Source: VXYK01 sp965221585 (lineage in GTDB: Bacteria > Actinomycetota > Acidimicrobiia > Acidimicrobiales > Aldehydirespiratoraceae). Taken from it: a stretch of 64,000 nucleotides of DNA. Positions 50,741 to 60,161 of this stretch are shown piece after piece. The stretch spans positions 1,364,001 through 1,428,000 of the forward strand of contig OZ244898.1 of assembly GCA_965221585.1 (NCBI GenBank), in the 5' to 3' direction. The translations under genes were made by a program, and so were the position numbers. The notes beneath the pieces are model-generated. The model made no database searches and was not told the DNA's origin. It was given only the letters and a program-made list of their open reading frames with translations. The first letter of the stretch is position 1, and each line of letters begins with the position of its first letter.

Positions 50741-50792
50741 CTGTCGCCGCTGACGGAGCGGGCGACAGTCGTTGCGTCAGGCGCAACTTTTT
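50741..50792 (+). terminator. Two hairpins ending in a T-run
   Basis: Hairpin 1 pairs CTGTCGCC (50741-50748) with GGCGACAG (50761-50768). Hairpin 2 pairs GTTGCG (50771-50776) with CGCAAC (50782-50787) and is followed by TTTTT (50788-50792). It resembles an intrinsic terminator for tkt-tal, or an attenuator for a transcript starting near 50706. Confidence 0.65.
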
Positions 50793-50921
50793 GCGAGTGG
50801 CGAAGGCGCAACGGGCACCAGGGCGGTGCCGATCACGGATGCAATAGGGCGTCCCACGCCGTAGGAGACGACAGTTACCATTATCGAACGGGCGGTCCTG
50901 ACGTGGAGTCAACTCGACCGA

Positions 50922-53900
50922 ATGGTCCAAGCCCACCTCGACGGATTGTCAACCGAAGAGGATCTTGCATATCTGAACGAACACAGAGACGTCTGGGTTG
51001 AGAGCCTGTGGCGTCTGCTCGACGATGCCGATGAGAGGCTCGCTGCAGCTCGTCGGGAGTTGCGCGGCGCTGAGCGGAATGTCGTGCTGGCCGACCTTGA
51101 CGCCGAATGCTGGCGAATCGATGCAGCCCTGACCGAACTCGTCGGCCCAGCCGATGAGAGCGAGTTGACCATCCCCGAGGATCAGGTTCCGGCCGGAGAC
51201 GACACGGACTCCTTCGTCGGAAGTGTCCAGCTCCACCTGTCCCGTTCCGATGGCCGGATCGTTGCCTGGGCCTCGGGTCACCAACATCGACCCGAGAACC
51301 ACGAAGCGGTGCGGGAGCGAATCAAGGCTCTCGGCGGAGTGCCTTCGGACTGGGACCAGCAGGCCACGGTGAAGATTCCCGGGAGCGGCAGAGCCAGCAC
51401 CGTCTCAGCTCCCATCGAGAAGGTGATCGGTTGGCTGGCGCCGCTGGGACGCACCGCCACCGACGACAGCGTCGGCACCAGCGTTACGTGGATGGGGTAC
51501 GCCACGGCTGTCGCCATCAGGATGGTCTCCGAAGGTCACTTCGTTCCCCAATTGGTCCAGTCGAAGCGTCGTCGCAAGGACCCGAAGAGCGACAACGGAA
51601 CGTTCCGGGTCCGTTGGATGCCGGCGCTCATCGATCCCGATGTGCTGGCCGGTCTGGTTCGCTCGGTACCCGGCTCTGCCATGTTGGGCAGCCGTGAGCA
51701 GGAGAAGGAGAAGTTCACGCTCGCCGCCCTGGCCGACCTCACTGATGCCATCGTGAGTTTTGCGGCCGGCCAGCTGCAAACCCCCGCCGCACCGCCGGAG
51801 ATCAGCACACGCAACGACGTCTCAGAGGCAGTGGTCGCGAACCTTGGCGGCGACACCTTCCAGGCGCCGACCAAGGTCGGTGGAGAACTCGTCCGTCGAC
51901 TGAACCAGTGGGCCTTTCCAGTGCTCGGAACAGCCGGCGTGCGCCTCGTGGTGCAACTCGACGCTCCCGACGATGCCGGTGCTTGGCACGTGGCTGTGCT
52001 GTGCGCGGATGACGATGGGAACCTGATTCCTGCCGAAGTGGCGATCACCCTGGCGTCGAAGTTGAACTCCAGGGTCATCGTCGCCCATCTCTCAAGGCTT
52101 GAGCGACTGTTCCCGGAGCTGATGCGTCTGGGGGGTCGCCGCCGCGGCGAGGTCTTCCTGTCCCAGGATGAAGCCTGGAGATTGATGACCGAGTCTGGGG
52201 ACCGGCTCCGTTCGGCTGGGTTCGATGTGAGGGTGCCTCCTCTGCGACGCCAGAAAGCGGTTGCCTCGCTCCGCCTGACTTCTGAGACTGACGAGACGGT
52301 CGTCGGGGCCCAACAACTCGCCAATGTCCGTTGGTCGGCTGTCTTCGACGAGGTGGAACTCAGTGCCGCGGAGATCGCGCAGTTGGCGGCCAAGGCCCGT
52401 CCTCTGGTTCAGTCGCGCGGCCAGTGGGTCGAGCTCGACAAGGCAGATTTGGCCGAGGCCGCGGCAGCCTTGGCCGAAAGGGCTGACAAGACGCGGCTCA
52501 CAGGCGCCGACATGCTCCGGCACGCCCTGGGACTTGAGGGTTCTCCCTTGGCCGGTGGCATCAACATCGTGGGGCAGGGCTGGGCCGCCGACCTCTTGCG
52601 CAGCGTCAAGAACTTTCCCGAGAATCCGACCACCAGACCCGACGGTTTCACTGGTGAGCTGCGCAACTATCAGGCCGATGCGCTGGTCTGGCTCGATTTC
52701 TTGGACGACGCGGGCCTGGGGGGCTGTCTGGCTCTCGATATGGGTCTCGGCAAGACACCGACGACGTTGGCAAGCCTGGCTTCCTCTGAGGCCGGCACTG
52801 GCCTGGTGATCGCTCCCCCGGCGGTCGTAGGCAACTGGGCCAGTGAAGCTCGGACCTTCGTGCCCGGCCTGAAAGTACTTGTTCACCACGGCGCCAATCG
52901 CTCCAAGGGTGCGGCGCTGCGCGCCGCGGTCCGCGCCGCCGATGTGGTGATCACGACCTACGGCACCGCGGTACGAGACATGGACCAGCTGTGCAAATTC
53001 GACTGGGGGAAGGTCGTGATCGACGAGGCTCAGGCCATCAAGAACCCTCTGGCGGAAACCTCTCAACAGCTTCGCCGCCTGGATGCTGCCAGCCGTCTGG
53101 CGCTCACCGGCACACCGATCGAGAACGGCCTGGGAGACCTCTGGTCGATCATGGACTGGGCCAACCCGAACCTTCTTGGTCCGCGGGCGCAGTTCATCGC
53201 CCAGTTGACGCCGGCCAAGAACGGTAACGGACGGGCCAACGGCAGTCGTTCCAAGCAGGCTGGCGAAGAGGCGCTCAGAGCCCTGAACGGGATCCTCGTC
53301 TATCGGCGGACCAAGGCTGAACCTGCGATCGCGGCCGAACTCCCAGACCGGATCGACGAACTGGATCACTGCCCGATGACTCCCGAGCAGATCGGGCTCT
53401 ACCAGGCAGTCATCGACAGTCTGATCGTCAAGACGACGGCGCAACAACCAGGCACTCCCGAACGAAAGGGAGCGGTGCTGGCCGCGATCACCGCGTTGAA
53501 ACAGATATGCAATCATCCGCTCAACTACCAATTCGACGACAAGGGGGTGGAGGGTCGATCAGGAAAGCTGGCGCGGCTCTACGAGATCCTCTCCCACGTC
53601 TTCTCCGCCGATGAGAAAGTGCTGGTCTTCACTCACTTCGCGAGCTGGGGCGCGATCATGGCAGAGCACCTCTCGCAATGGAGCGGCCACAATATCTCCT
53701 GTTACCACGGCGGGCTGGCCCGCGGCGCTCGAGACCGTCTCGTGGCTGAATTTCAGGAGTCCAGCGGTGCAGGTGCAATGGTTCTGTCGCTCAAGGCCGG
53801 AGGGACAGGTCTGAATCTGACCGCTGCAAACCATGTGGTCCTCTACGACCGTTGGTGGAATCCGGCCGTCGAGGATCAAGCCCGAGACCGTGTCTGGCGT

Positions 53901-54248
53901 ATTGGACAGAAGAACACGGTCATCTGTCATCGTCTGGTCTGCCCGGGGACGATCGACGAGCGGGTTGAGGAAGTTGTCGCCGGCAAACGCCAGATCGCCA
54001 ATCTGACGCTGCCAAAGTCGAGTTCGATCGGCGACCTCAACGCTGATCAGCTGCAGGCGGTGCTCGGAATAGACGACGCGGCGCTGCTCGATGTCGACTC
54101 TGATGCGGAGATCGCGTTCGCTGAGGCCACCTCCTTCTCCGCGGCGCGCGGCGCTGATGAGATCTCCCTGCTCGAGGAGCCCGGCCCGCAGGACCGCTCC
54201 AGTCCGGCTGATCCCCGGGCGACTACACGAAAGGGTCAGAGGTCGTGA
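50922..54248 (+). CDS. SNF2-family DEAD/DEAH helicase
   Basis: This is an ATP-dependent DNA translocase of 1108 aa. The N-terminal ~590 residues include the bacterial SNF2-associated region (RPLVQSRGQWVELDKADL). The helicase core has motif I LALDMGLGKTPTTLA near 607, Ia VIAPPAVVGNWASEA, motif II VIDEAQAIKNP near 701, motif III LALTGTPIENGLGDLWSIMDW, and C-terminal motifs FTHFASWGAIMAEHL, LSLKAGGTGLNLTAANHVVLYDRWWNPAVEDQARDRVWRIGQ. No SWIM zinc finger is fused. The next gene overlaps its stop. ATG 50922 is the first ATG after an in-frame stop; an upstream non-ATG start is possible. Confidence 0.93.
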   Translation: MVQAHLDGLSTEEDLAYLNEHRDVWVESLWRLLDDADERLAAARRELRGAERNVVLADLDAECWRIDAALTELVGPADESELTIPEDQVPAGDDTDSFVGSVQLHLSRSDGRIVAWASGHQHRPENHEAVRERIKALGGVPSDWDQQATVKIPGSGRASTVSAPIEKVIGWLAPLGRTATDDSVGTSVTWMGYATAVAIRMVSEGHFVPQLVQSKRRRKDPKSDNGTFRVRWMPALIDPDVLAGLVRSVPGSAMLGSREQEKEKFTLAALADLTDAIVSFAAGQLQTPAAPPEISTRNDVSEAVVANLGGDTFQAPTKVGGELVRRLNQWAFPVLGTAGVRLVVQLDAPDDAGAWHVAVLCADDDGNLIPAEVAITLASKLNSRVIVAHLSRLERLFPELMRLGGRRRGEVFLSQDEAWRLMTESGDRLRSAGFDVRVPPLRRQKAVASLRLTSETDETVVGAQQLANVRWSAVFDEVELSAAEIAQLAAKARPLVQSRGQWVELDKADLAEAAAALAERADKTRLTGADMLRHALGLEGSPLAGGINIVGQGWAADLLRSVKNFPENPTTRPDGFTGELRNYQADALVWLDFLDDAGLGGCLALDMGLGKTPTTLASLASSEAGTGLVIAPPAVVGNWASEARTFVPGLKVLVHHGANRSKGAALRAAVRAADVVITTYGTAVRDMDQLCKFDWGKVVIDEAQAIKNPLAETSQQLRRLDAASRLALTGTPIENGLGDLWSIMDWANPNLLGPRAQFIAQLTPAKNGNGRANGSRSKQAGEEALRALNGILVYRRTKAEPAIAAELPDRIDELDHCPMTPEQIGLYQAVIDSLIVKTTAQQPGTPERKGAVLAAITALKQICNHPLNYQFDDKGVEGRSGKLARLYEILSHVFSADEKVLVFTHFASWGAIMAEHLSQWSGHNISCYHGGLARGARDRLVAEFQESSGAGAMVLSLKAGGTGLNLTAANHVVLYDRWWNPAVEDQARDRVWRIGQKNTVICHRLVCPGTIDERVEEVVAGKRQIANLTLPKSSSIGDLNADQLQAVLGIDDAALLDVDSDAEIAFAEATSFSAARGADEISLLEEPGPQDRSSPADPRATTRKGQRS

Positions 54249-54592
54249 GCGAGGACTCCGGCAAGGCACCGCGCAAGCGCTCGAGGTCACGCAACCGCAA
54301 GGGCGGTTCCTCAAACGCCAACGCCGGTCGCCAGAATTCACAGCCACGCGGGCGCAAGGCCGCACCCAAGATCAACCCGGTCGAGTTCTGGGGAGACCCC
54401 GAGGCGCTGCCCAGCGCCGATGAGATCACCGAACACACAGGAGATGCAAGAGCCCTGCTCGAGTCTTTGGGGAGACCACCTGTACCGGGTCAGGAGACCG
54501 CCGCGCAGCGTTGGTTCACCCTCGTGTATGAGAGGGCCGCGTTCCTTGCCGGCGCATTGGCGGCTGCGGGGGAACTCGACAGGAGCGAGTAG
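54245..54592 (+). CDS. Small protein coupled to the SNF2 helicase, basic N-terminus
   Basis: The protein has 115 aa. The first ~45 residues are basic and disordered (APRKRSRSRNRKGGSSNAN, RGRKAAPKINP). The rest is a small helical domain (VEFWGDPEALPSADEITEH, AQRWFTLVYERAAFLAGALAAA). No family is recognised. GTG overlaps the helicase stop (GTGA), so the two are made together, suggesting a helicase accessory protein, possibly DNA-binding. In other actinobacteria this slot often holds a SWIM zinc-finger gene, which this is not. Confidence 0.7.
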   Translation: MSEDSGKAPRKRSRSRNRKGGSSNANAGRQNSQPRGRKAAPKINPVEFWGDPEALPSADEITEHTGDARALLESLGRPPVPGQETAAQRWFTLVYERAAFLAGALAAAGELDRSE

Positions 54593-54603
54593 CGTCTCAG
54601 ACC

Positions 54604-57015
54604 ATGTCGCACGAACACCTCTTGTGTATGCCGCTAGACGAGCTGATGGCGGCCGCCTGCCAGGTACGCGACGAGGCTCAAGGGAAGGTCGTGACCTATT
54701 CGCCCAAGGTGTTCATACCGCTCACGAAGCTGTGTCGTGACAGATGCGGGTACTGCACGTTCGCGCAGCCCCCGGCACGCCTCGATCAGCCTTATCTGAG
54801 CGCTGATGAAGTCCTGACGATTGCGGAGAGAGGGGCGCGGACGGGTTGTCACGAGGCGCTGTTCACGCTCGGCGAACGGCCGGAGAGGCGTTACCCCGTG
54901 GCTCGGGACTGGCTGGAGCGCCACGGCTACGAGTCCACGGTCGACTACGTGGTGGCGATGGCTCAGCTGGTTCTCGACTCGACCGGGTTGTTGCCCCACG
55001 CCAACACCGGCGCCATGTTCGCCGGTGAACTGGCGAAACTGCGAAAGGTGGCACCGAGCCAAGGAATGATGCTTGAAACCCTGCGGGACGACCTCGAGTG
55101 TCATAGAGGCGCTCCCGACAAGGATCCGAAGCGTCGGCTCCAAACCCTCCAGTGGGCGGGAGAACTGCGTATTCCCTACACGACTGGAATCCTCGTTGGG
55201 ATCGGCGAGAGCAGACAAGACAGGGTTACGGCTCTGGAGGCGATCGCTGAGGCCCACCTGCGCCACGGACACGTCCAGGAGGTGATCGTCCAGAACTTCC
55301 TGCCAAAGGAGGGCACCGCCATGCACAACGCGGAGCCGTGCGGTGCGCAGACGCATCTCGAGGCGATCGCACTGGCCCGCTTGATCCTGCCGCCGGATGT
55401 CGCCGTGCAGGCACCCCCGAACCTCTCGGAGGACTTCGGAGCTCTGCTCGCAGCGGGCGTCAGCGACTGGGGCGGGGTGTCTCCCGTCACCGCCGACCAC
55501 GTCAACCCAGAACGCCCCTGGCCCGATCTTGAACGGCTGCGTGAAGTCACTGAAGCTGCCGGCCACACGCTGGCACCGCGCCTGACCGCGCACCCGCGTT
55601 ATGTCCGCGACCCCGATGTCTGGTTCGACCCGGAGCTTCACTTCGCGGTGATGGATCGGAGTGATTCGGAGGGATACGGGCGCGATGACCCGGGCTCCGT
55701 CTGGCCAGAGCGGACCATGGAGAGGGCCAAGGTCGACGATGGTGCGGAGTTTGAACTCGTAGGAGAGCTCTCCACCCAGTGGTATGTGGGCGCAGGGGGA
55801 GATCCAGCCGTGCTGGTTCCCGCTCCCCCCAGCGCGTCTGGAGTTGGTGGGGCTGTGGGCGAGGTTATCGAGGGCGTGAGAGCCGGCGAGGACGTTGGCT
55901 TCGATGAGATCGTCACTCTTTTCTCGGCTCGTGGGCCTGAGGTGGCCGAAGTGGCGCTGTTGGCGGACAAGTTGCGTTCCGAGAGCGTGGGCGATGAGGT
56001 CACCTGGGTCGCCAACCGCAACATCAACTACACCAACGTGTGCACCTTTCGTTGCAAGTTCTGCGGGTTCTCGAAGGGCCCGCTGTCACTGAACCTCAGG
56101 GGCAAGCCGTATCTGTTGACGCTCGACGAGATGGCCGAGCGCACCGTAGAGGCAGCGCAGCGAGGTGCTACCGAGGTCTGCCTTCAGGGAGGGATCCACC
56201 CCGACTTCGACGGCGACTACTACATCGATGTCGCCCGAGCGGTCCATGAAGCGGTTCCAGGCATCCATATTCACGGGTTCACCGCCCTGGAGGTGACCGA
56301 GGGCGCCAGACGGAACTCCGAGCCGCTGGCGGACTACCTGGTTCGGCTACGCGAGGCCGGGCAACGCTCGCTGCCCGGTACTGCGGCGGAGATCCTGCAC
56401 GACGATGTGCGTGCGGTGCTCTGCCCGGACAAGATTGACACCGAGGAATGGCTCGAAGCGCACCGCACGGCCCATGCCGTCGGGTTGCGATCCAACGTGA
56501 CGATCATGTTCGGGTCAATCGAACGTCCGGAGCACTGGGCAACCCACATCATTCGCACGCGGGCCCTGGCCGAGGAGACCGGAGGGTTCACCGAATTCGT
56601 CGGCTTGCCGTTCGTCCACATGGCGTCACCGATCTATCTTCGCCGCGCGGCCAGACGCGGGCCGACATGGCGTGAGGTGCTGTTGATGCACGCGGTCGCC
56701 CGAATCGCCTACCGGGGTCGAATCGACAACATCCAGGGTTCCTGGGTCAAGCTGGGTTTCAAGGCTGTCGCGCAGCTGCTGCAGGCGGGGGTGAACGATC
56801 TCGGTGGCACGTTGATGGACGAGAACATCTCCCGCGCTGCGGGCGCCTCCCACGGCACAACAGTTACTGAGGCCGACTTCCGGGCTCTGGTTGAGCCGCT
56901 GGGCAGGACCCTGGTACAGCGCACCACCCTGTACGGGAGCGTCGATCCGGCCGCGCTGCCACTGCCTACCACTCGGGTCCGTCGCGCCTCTATTCCAGTC
57001 GCAACCACCGGATAA
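54604..57015 (+). CDS. fbiC: FO synthase FbiC (CofG-CofH fusion)
   Basis: This bifunctional radical-SAM enzyme forms the deazaflavin FO of coenzyme F420. It is 803 aa. The N-terminal CofG half has the cluster motif CRDRCGYCTF near residue 43. The C-terminal CofH half has CTFRCKFCGFSKG near 480, with NRNINYTNVC just before it and LQGGIHPDFDGDYY. The fused form is typical of actinobacteria. ATG follows TAGCGT (54590-54595) by 8 nt, so it has its own promoter inside the 3' end of the preceding gene. F420 tailoring genes (fbiA, fbiB, fbiD) are not in the window. Confidence 0.97.
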   Translation: MSHEHLLCMPLDELMAAACQVRDEAQGKVVTYSPKVFIPLTKLCRDRCGYCTFAQPPARLDQPYLSADEVLTIAERGARTGCHEALFTLGERPERRYPVARDWLERHGYESTVDYVVAMAQLVLDSTGLLPHANTGAMFAGELAKLRKVAPSQGMMLETLRDDLECHRGAPDKDPKRRLQTLQWAGELRIPYTTGILVGIGESRQDRVTALEAIAEAHLRHGHVQEVIVQNFLPKEGTAMHNAEPCGAQTHLEAIALARLILPPDVAVQAPPNLSEDFGALLAAGVSDWGGVSPVTADHVNPERPWPDLERLREVTEAAGHTLAPRLTAHPRYVRDPDVWFDPELHFAVMDRSDSEGYGRDDPGSVWPERTMERAKVDDGAEFELVGELSTQWYVGAGGDPAVLVPAPPSASGVGGAVGEVIEGVRAGEDVGFDEIVTLFSARGPEVAEVALLADKLRSESVGDEVTWVANRNINYTNVCTFRCKFCGFSKGPLSLNLRGKPYLLTLDEMAERTVEAAQRGATEVCLQGGIHPDFDGDYYIDVARAVHEAVPGIHIHGFTALEVTEGARRNSEPLADYLVRLREAGQRSLPGTAAEILHDDVRAVLCPDKIDTEEWLEAHRTAHAVGLRSNVTIMFGSIERPEHWATHIIRTRALAEETGGFTEFVGLPFVHMASPIYLRRAARRGPTWREVLLMHAVARIAYRGRIDNIQGSWVKLGFKAVAQLLQAGVNDLGGTLMDENISRAAGASHGTTVTEADFRALVEPLGRTLVQRTTLYGSVDPAALPLPTTRVRRASIPVATTG

Positions 57016-57040
57016 CGGCCAGATCCCCGAGTACAACTGA

Positions 57041-57244
57041 TCAGAAGCCGGTTTCGTCGCGTTCGGCGAGCAGGTGTATCGCCTTCTCGACCGCGCGACG
57101 GGCTCTGGTGAGTCGCTTCTCGTCAACCGGCAGCTCCTGGCCGCCGGCGTCTATCGATTCGCGCAGCCGCATGATCGCCAGGTCGGCGAGTTCCTCGGAA
57201 ATCGCCTCGAGCCGGTTGCAGATGTCCTCGAACTCAGACGCCAT
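57041..57244 (-). CDS. Small helical hypothetical protein, 67 aa
   Basis: The sequence is charged and helical (EFEDICNRLEAISEELADLAIMRLRESID, KRLTRARRAVEKAIHLLAERDETGF), suggesting a coiled-coil or helical hairpin. I know similar small actinobacterial proteins but no function. ATG at 57244 follows TACCGT (complement of 57252-57257) by 7 nt. It is convergent with fbiC and divergent from the Cys-rich gene. The longer antisense frame upstream is a shadow. Confidence 0.7.
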   Translation of the reverse strand: MASEFEDICNRLEAISEELADLAIMRLRESIDAGGQELPVDEKRLTRARRAVEKAIHLLAERDETGF

Positions 57245-57316
57245 CAAGGTAACGGTATCGCCACAGCAGACCTGGGAGGTTCGCGGTTCTGCGCGTTCGG
57301 CGTTACCGTCGTGGCA

Positions 57317-58102
57317 ATGGATGAACCGGATCTTCGAGAGTGGGTTAGTTTCTCCGATGTCGACGGTTCTACCTGGCACTTCGACCTGACGTTCTTGACG
57401 AGCAACTATGGCTGCATCTACGGGCGCGGCTGCCCGGGCGTCCTGACGGAACCGGCGCCCGAGTACGAGCACGGGTGCTGCACCTACGGAGCGCACTTCG
57501 TCAGTGAGGAGGACCGCGCCTCGGTCGAGTCCCAGATAGCCCGCCTCGGTACCGACGAGTGGCAGTTCGCCGCTGAGGCGGACGAAATGGGCGGCGCGGT
57601 CCACGTCGACGATGAAGGAGAAACGGTCACCCGGATGATCGACGACGCCTGCATAATGCTGAATCGTCCGGGTTTCGAAAGAGGAGCCGGTTGTGCGCTC
57701 CATCAAGGGGCTGTCGCTCGCGGCGAACGCCCCATGGACTGGAAACCGGACGTCTGCTGGCAGGTGCCTCTGCGATACGACGCACACATAGAGACCGGTG
57801 GCCACATCAACCACGTTCTGCGGGAATGGAAACGCCGCGACTGGGGAGAGGGAGGCGCCGAGTTTGCTTGGTGGTGTACCGACGATCCGTTGGCGTTCGG
57901 TGAGGACCGACCTGTTTGGCGGACCCTGCGCAGAGAGATAGTCGAACTCGTCGGTGCAGAACAGTACGAACGACTCGTGGACTACATAACGGGCCGTGAC
58001 GACGCGCGTGGGACGGACAGTAATGGAACTAGAGTGTTCCTTGATCATCCGCAAGTTCGCCGACGCCGTGAGAGCAACGGGGAAATGAAAGACAGTTCGT
58101 GA
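57317..58102 (+). CDS. Cys-rich conserved protein (DUF3109/YkgJ-like pattern)
   Basis: The protein has 261 aa. Cysteines are grouped as NYGCIYGRGCPG, HGCCTYGAHF, DDACIML, GAGCALHQGAVARG, KPDVCWQ and WWCTDDP, interleaved with conserved His and Trp. The CC...GC-x-LH arrangement recalls DUF3109/YkgJ-like Fe-S or zinc proteins, but I cannot place it firmly. ATG at 57317 follows TACCGT (57304-57309) by 7 nt; the frame's upstream part is antisense to the neighbouring gene. Its stop overlaps the ClC start (GTGA). Confidence 0.7.
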   Translation: MDEPDLREWVSFSDVDGSTWHFDLTFLTSNYGCIYGRGCPGVLTEPAPEYEHGCCTYGAHFVSEEDRASVESQIARLGTDEWQFAAEADEMGGAVHVDDEGETVTRMIDDACIMLNRPGFERGAGCALHQGAVARGERPMDWKPDVCWQVPLRYDAHIETGGHINHVLREWKRRDWGEGGAEFAWWCTDDPLAFGEDRPVWRTLRREIVELVGAEQYERLVDYITGRDDARGTDSNGTRVFLDHPQVRRRRESNGEMKDSS

Positions 58103-59808
58103 GGAAGTACCTGGGTTCTGTGGTCGGCGGGCAGGATGTTCGACTGCTCGGTGCTTCGATCGCTATCGGCGTTGTGGTCGCCGGGGTGGTGGCGCTGTTC
58201 GAGACGTTGACCGAGTCTGTCCTGCTCCACTGGCTGTTCGACCAGTCGCTGATAGTTCTGGTGACCGCCCCGGTGGTCGGGATCCTCGCGGCTAACGGGC
58301 TGTTGCGCTGGGTCGGCCGGGGGGCCAACGGCTCCACCTCCGACGAGTACATCCGGGCGTTCCACGAGCGGCATCCTCGTTTGCCGATACTGCAGTTGCC
58401 GGGCAAGCTGCTGGCGGGTGTGGCAACCATCGGCATGGGTGGCGCGGTGGGAATGGAAGGCCCCTCCATCTACGCAGGGTCTTCGATCGGACTCTGGGTA
58501 CACGAGCGGACCGGGTCCTTTTTGACGCGCAACAATGCTCGGTTGCTGCTCACCGCGGGAGCCGCGGCGGGGATAGCGGCAGTGTTCAAGGCGCCCGCCA
58601 CAGGAGTGATCTTTGCCATGGAGGCGCCCTATCGCGACGATGTCACGCCGCAGGCCCTGCTGCCCTCGCTGCTGGCGTCCGCAGCGAGTTATGTGACCTT
58701 CGTCTCGATTGTGGGAACTGGTCCTGTTGTCCCTTTCCTGGCTGACAGCAGCGTTGCATTCGGGTCGGGTGTCGATGCAGAGGCTGGACTCTCCGTGTTC
58801 GGCGTGGATCTGATCGATCTGGCGGGAGCGCTGCTTCTGGGGATCGCCGCGGGGCTCGGTGGACGCGGGTTCGCCTGGCTGGTGCGCCGCAGCAAGGCGG
58901 GTGCCAAGCGCTACTCCCTGTCGAGGCGGCTGATAATCGGCGGTATCGGCTTGGCGGTACTGGCCTGGGCCGCGGAAGCCATCTTCGAGTCACCGTTGAC
59001 GCTCGGCCCTGGAACCGAGGCGATGGCATGGGTCGTGGGTGATCGTGGTCTGGGGTTGATCGCCCTGCTGTTCGGTCTGCGGATGGCGGCGACCATCACG
59101 ACGGTCTTCGCCGGCGGGGTGGGTGGCCTGTTCATTCCGTTGGCTGCTCTAGGGGTGGTCCTCGGGGAGTTCGTGGGTCAGTTGATCGGCCAGGACCAGA
59201 CCACCCTCTACCCGATTCTGGGTTTGGCCGCTTTCTTGGGTGCCGGTTACCGGGCACCGATCGCTGCGGTGATGTTCGTGGCGGAGTCGACGGGCGGCGT
59301 CGGGAGCTTCGTGGTTCCTGCACTGGTCGCGGCCGCGGTCAGCCAGGTGGTCGCCGGCCCCTCATCGGTGGCCGACTATCAGCGCTCCGTTCGCCTCGGT
59401 CATCTCGAACGGCGATTCACGCTCCCGCTCACTTCGATTCTGTCGACCGACGTGATGACCGTTCCCCCCGATGCCACAGTCTCGGAGTTCGTCTACTTCC
59501 ATGTGCTCGGGCGCCGTGAACGGATCGTCCCCGTTGTCGACGGGGAACAGTTCCTGGGTTTGGCTCGCCTCGAGGACATCTCAGAGTTGGACCGTGCCGA
59601 GTGGGAGTCGACCGCAATCGGTGATCGGACGGCGACGAACCTGCCAGTCGCTCGACCGTCGTGGACCTTTCGCGACGCGGTAGCTGCCATGGGCGAGGCT
59701 GATATAGACGTTCTGGCGGTGACCGATCCCAATGGCGCCTTCATCGGTGTGGTCACCGAGGACGACATCTTGAAACTCGATGAAATCCTCGAGGAGACAG
59801 GCAACTAG
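58099..59808 (+). CDS. ClC-family chloride channel/transporter with CBS domains
   Basis: This membrane protein of 569 aa has about ten hydrophobic segments. ClC selectivity motifs are GMGGAVGMEGPSIYAGSSIG (the GxEGP motif with the gating glutamate), GAAAGIAAVFKAPATGVIFAMEA and GGVGGLFIPLAALG. A cytoplasmic C-terminal tail from about 450 carries two CBS repeats (LSTDVMTVPPDATVSEFVYF, DIDVLAVTDPNGAFIGVVTEDDILKL), implying nucleotide regulation. Exchanger versus channel cannot be decided. GTG overlaps the Cys-rich gene's stop. Confidence 0.93.
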   Translation: MRKYLGSVVGGQDVRLLGASIAIGVVVAGVVALFETLTESVLLHWLFDQSLIVLVTAPVVGILAANGLLRWVGRGANGSTSDEYIRAFHERHPRLPILQLPGKLLAGVATIGMGGAVGMEGPSIYAGSSIGLWVHERTGSFLTRNNARLLLTAGAAAGIAAVFKAPATGVIFAMEAPYRDDVTPQALLPSLLASAASYVTFVSIVGTGPVVPFLADSSVAFGSGVDAEAGLSVFGVDLIDLAGALLLGIAAGLGGRGFAWLVRRSKAGAKRYSLSRRLIIGGIGLAVLAWAAEAIFESPLTLGPGTEAMAWVVGDRGLGLIALLFGLRMAATITTVFAGGVGGLFIPLAALGVVLGEFVGQLIGQDQTTLYPILGLAAFLGAGYRAPIAAVMFVAESTGGVGSFVVPALVAAAVSQVVAGPSSVADYQRSVRLGHLERRFTLPLTSILSTDVMTVPPDATVSEFVYFHVLGRRERIVPVVDGEQFLGLARLEDISELDRAEWESTAIGDRTATNLPVARPSWTFRDAVAAMGEADIDVLAVTDPNGAFIGVVTEDDILKLDEILEETGN

Positions 59809-59837
59809 GCGCGTCATCCGCTCGGAGGCGTTGGAAG

Positions 59838-60038
59838 CTATTCGTGGTTTCTCGACGCGTCGCCGACGACCGGGTCGTCGGCCTCATCCGCGAACTCGTC
59901 GGCCCAGGCAAGATGCTCGGGTTTCACCAGTTCTCCGCTGTCATTGTTGAGATCTTCGAGTAGCCGATCAAAGTCGCCATCATGTGAGCGTTTCAACTCA
60001 CGGGCTTCCTCGTAACGCCTGTGTCGCCCCTTTTTCAC
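59838..60038 (-). CDS. Small charged hypothetical protein, 66 aa
   Basis: A basic N-terminus (VKKGRHRRYEEARELKRSHDGDF) is followed by an acidic C-terminus (LEDLNNDSGELVKPEHLAWADEFADEADD). No family is recognised. GTG at 60038 overlaps the stop of a 41-codon frame (60035-60160) in GTGA, which supports this start. It is convergent with the ClC gene. Confidence 0.55.
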   Translation of the reverse strand: MKKGRHRRYEEARELKRSHDGDFDRLLEDLNNDSGELVKPEHLAWADEFADEADDPVVGDASRNHE

Positions 60039-60160
60039 TTTGCGAGCTCCAGTTTGACGGTGCTGATGCTGTGCAGGAAGTGTATCTGCTGATCGCCGGA
60101 ATCCGAAGGTATTGGCCACATTGCTTCGAGTTCGCGGATCTGCGCTGCTGCTCCGCTCAT
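60035..60160 (-). CDS. Possible 41-aa small protein
   Basis: An ATG-started frame encodes MSGAAAQIRELEAMW ... STVKLELAK and ends in a GTGA overlap with the 66-aa gene. It begins 20 nt after the RNase D stop. No homology is recognised. The overlap architecture is the only support, so it could equally be a leader of the downstream gene. Confidence 0.35.
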   Translation of the reverse strand: MSGAAAQIRELEAMWPIPSDSGDQQIHFLHSISTVKLELAK

Positions 60161-60161
60161 A

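Noticed and set aside
52092..53531. 479-codon minus-strand frame opposite the SNF2 helicase
   Set aside because: It covers the helicase core motifs in antisense and contains no recognisable domain.
57245..58054. Upstream extension of the small minus-strand gene at 57041
   Set aside because: The extension is antisense to the Cys-rich gene, and a leaderless start signal sits right before ATG 57244.
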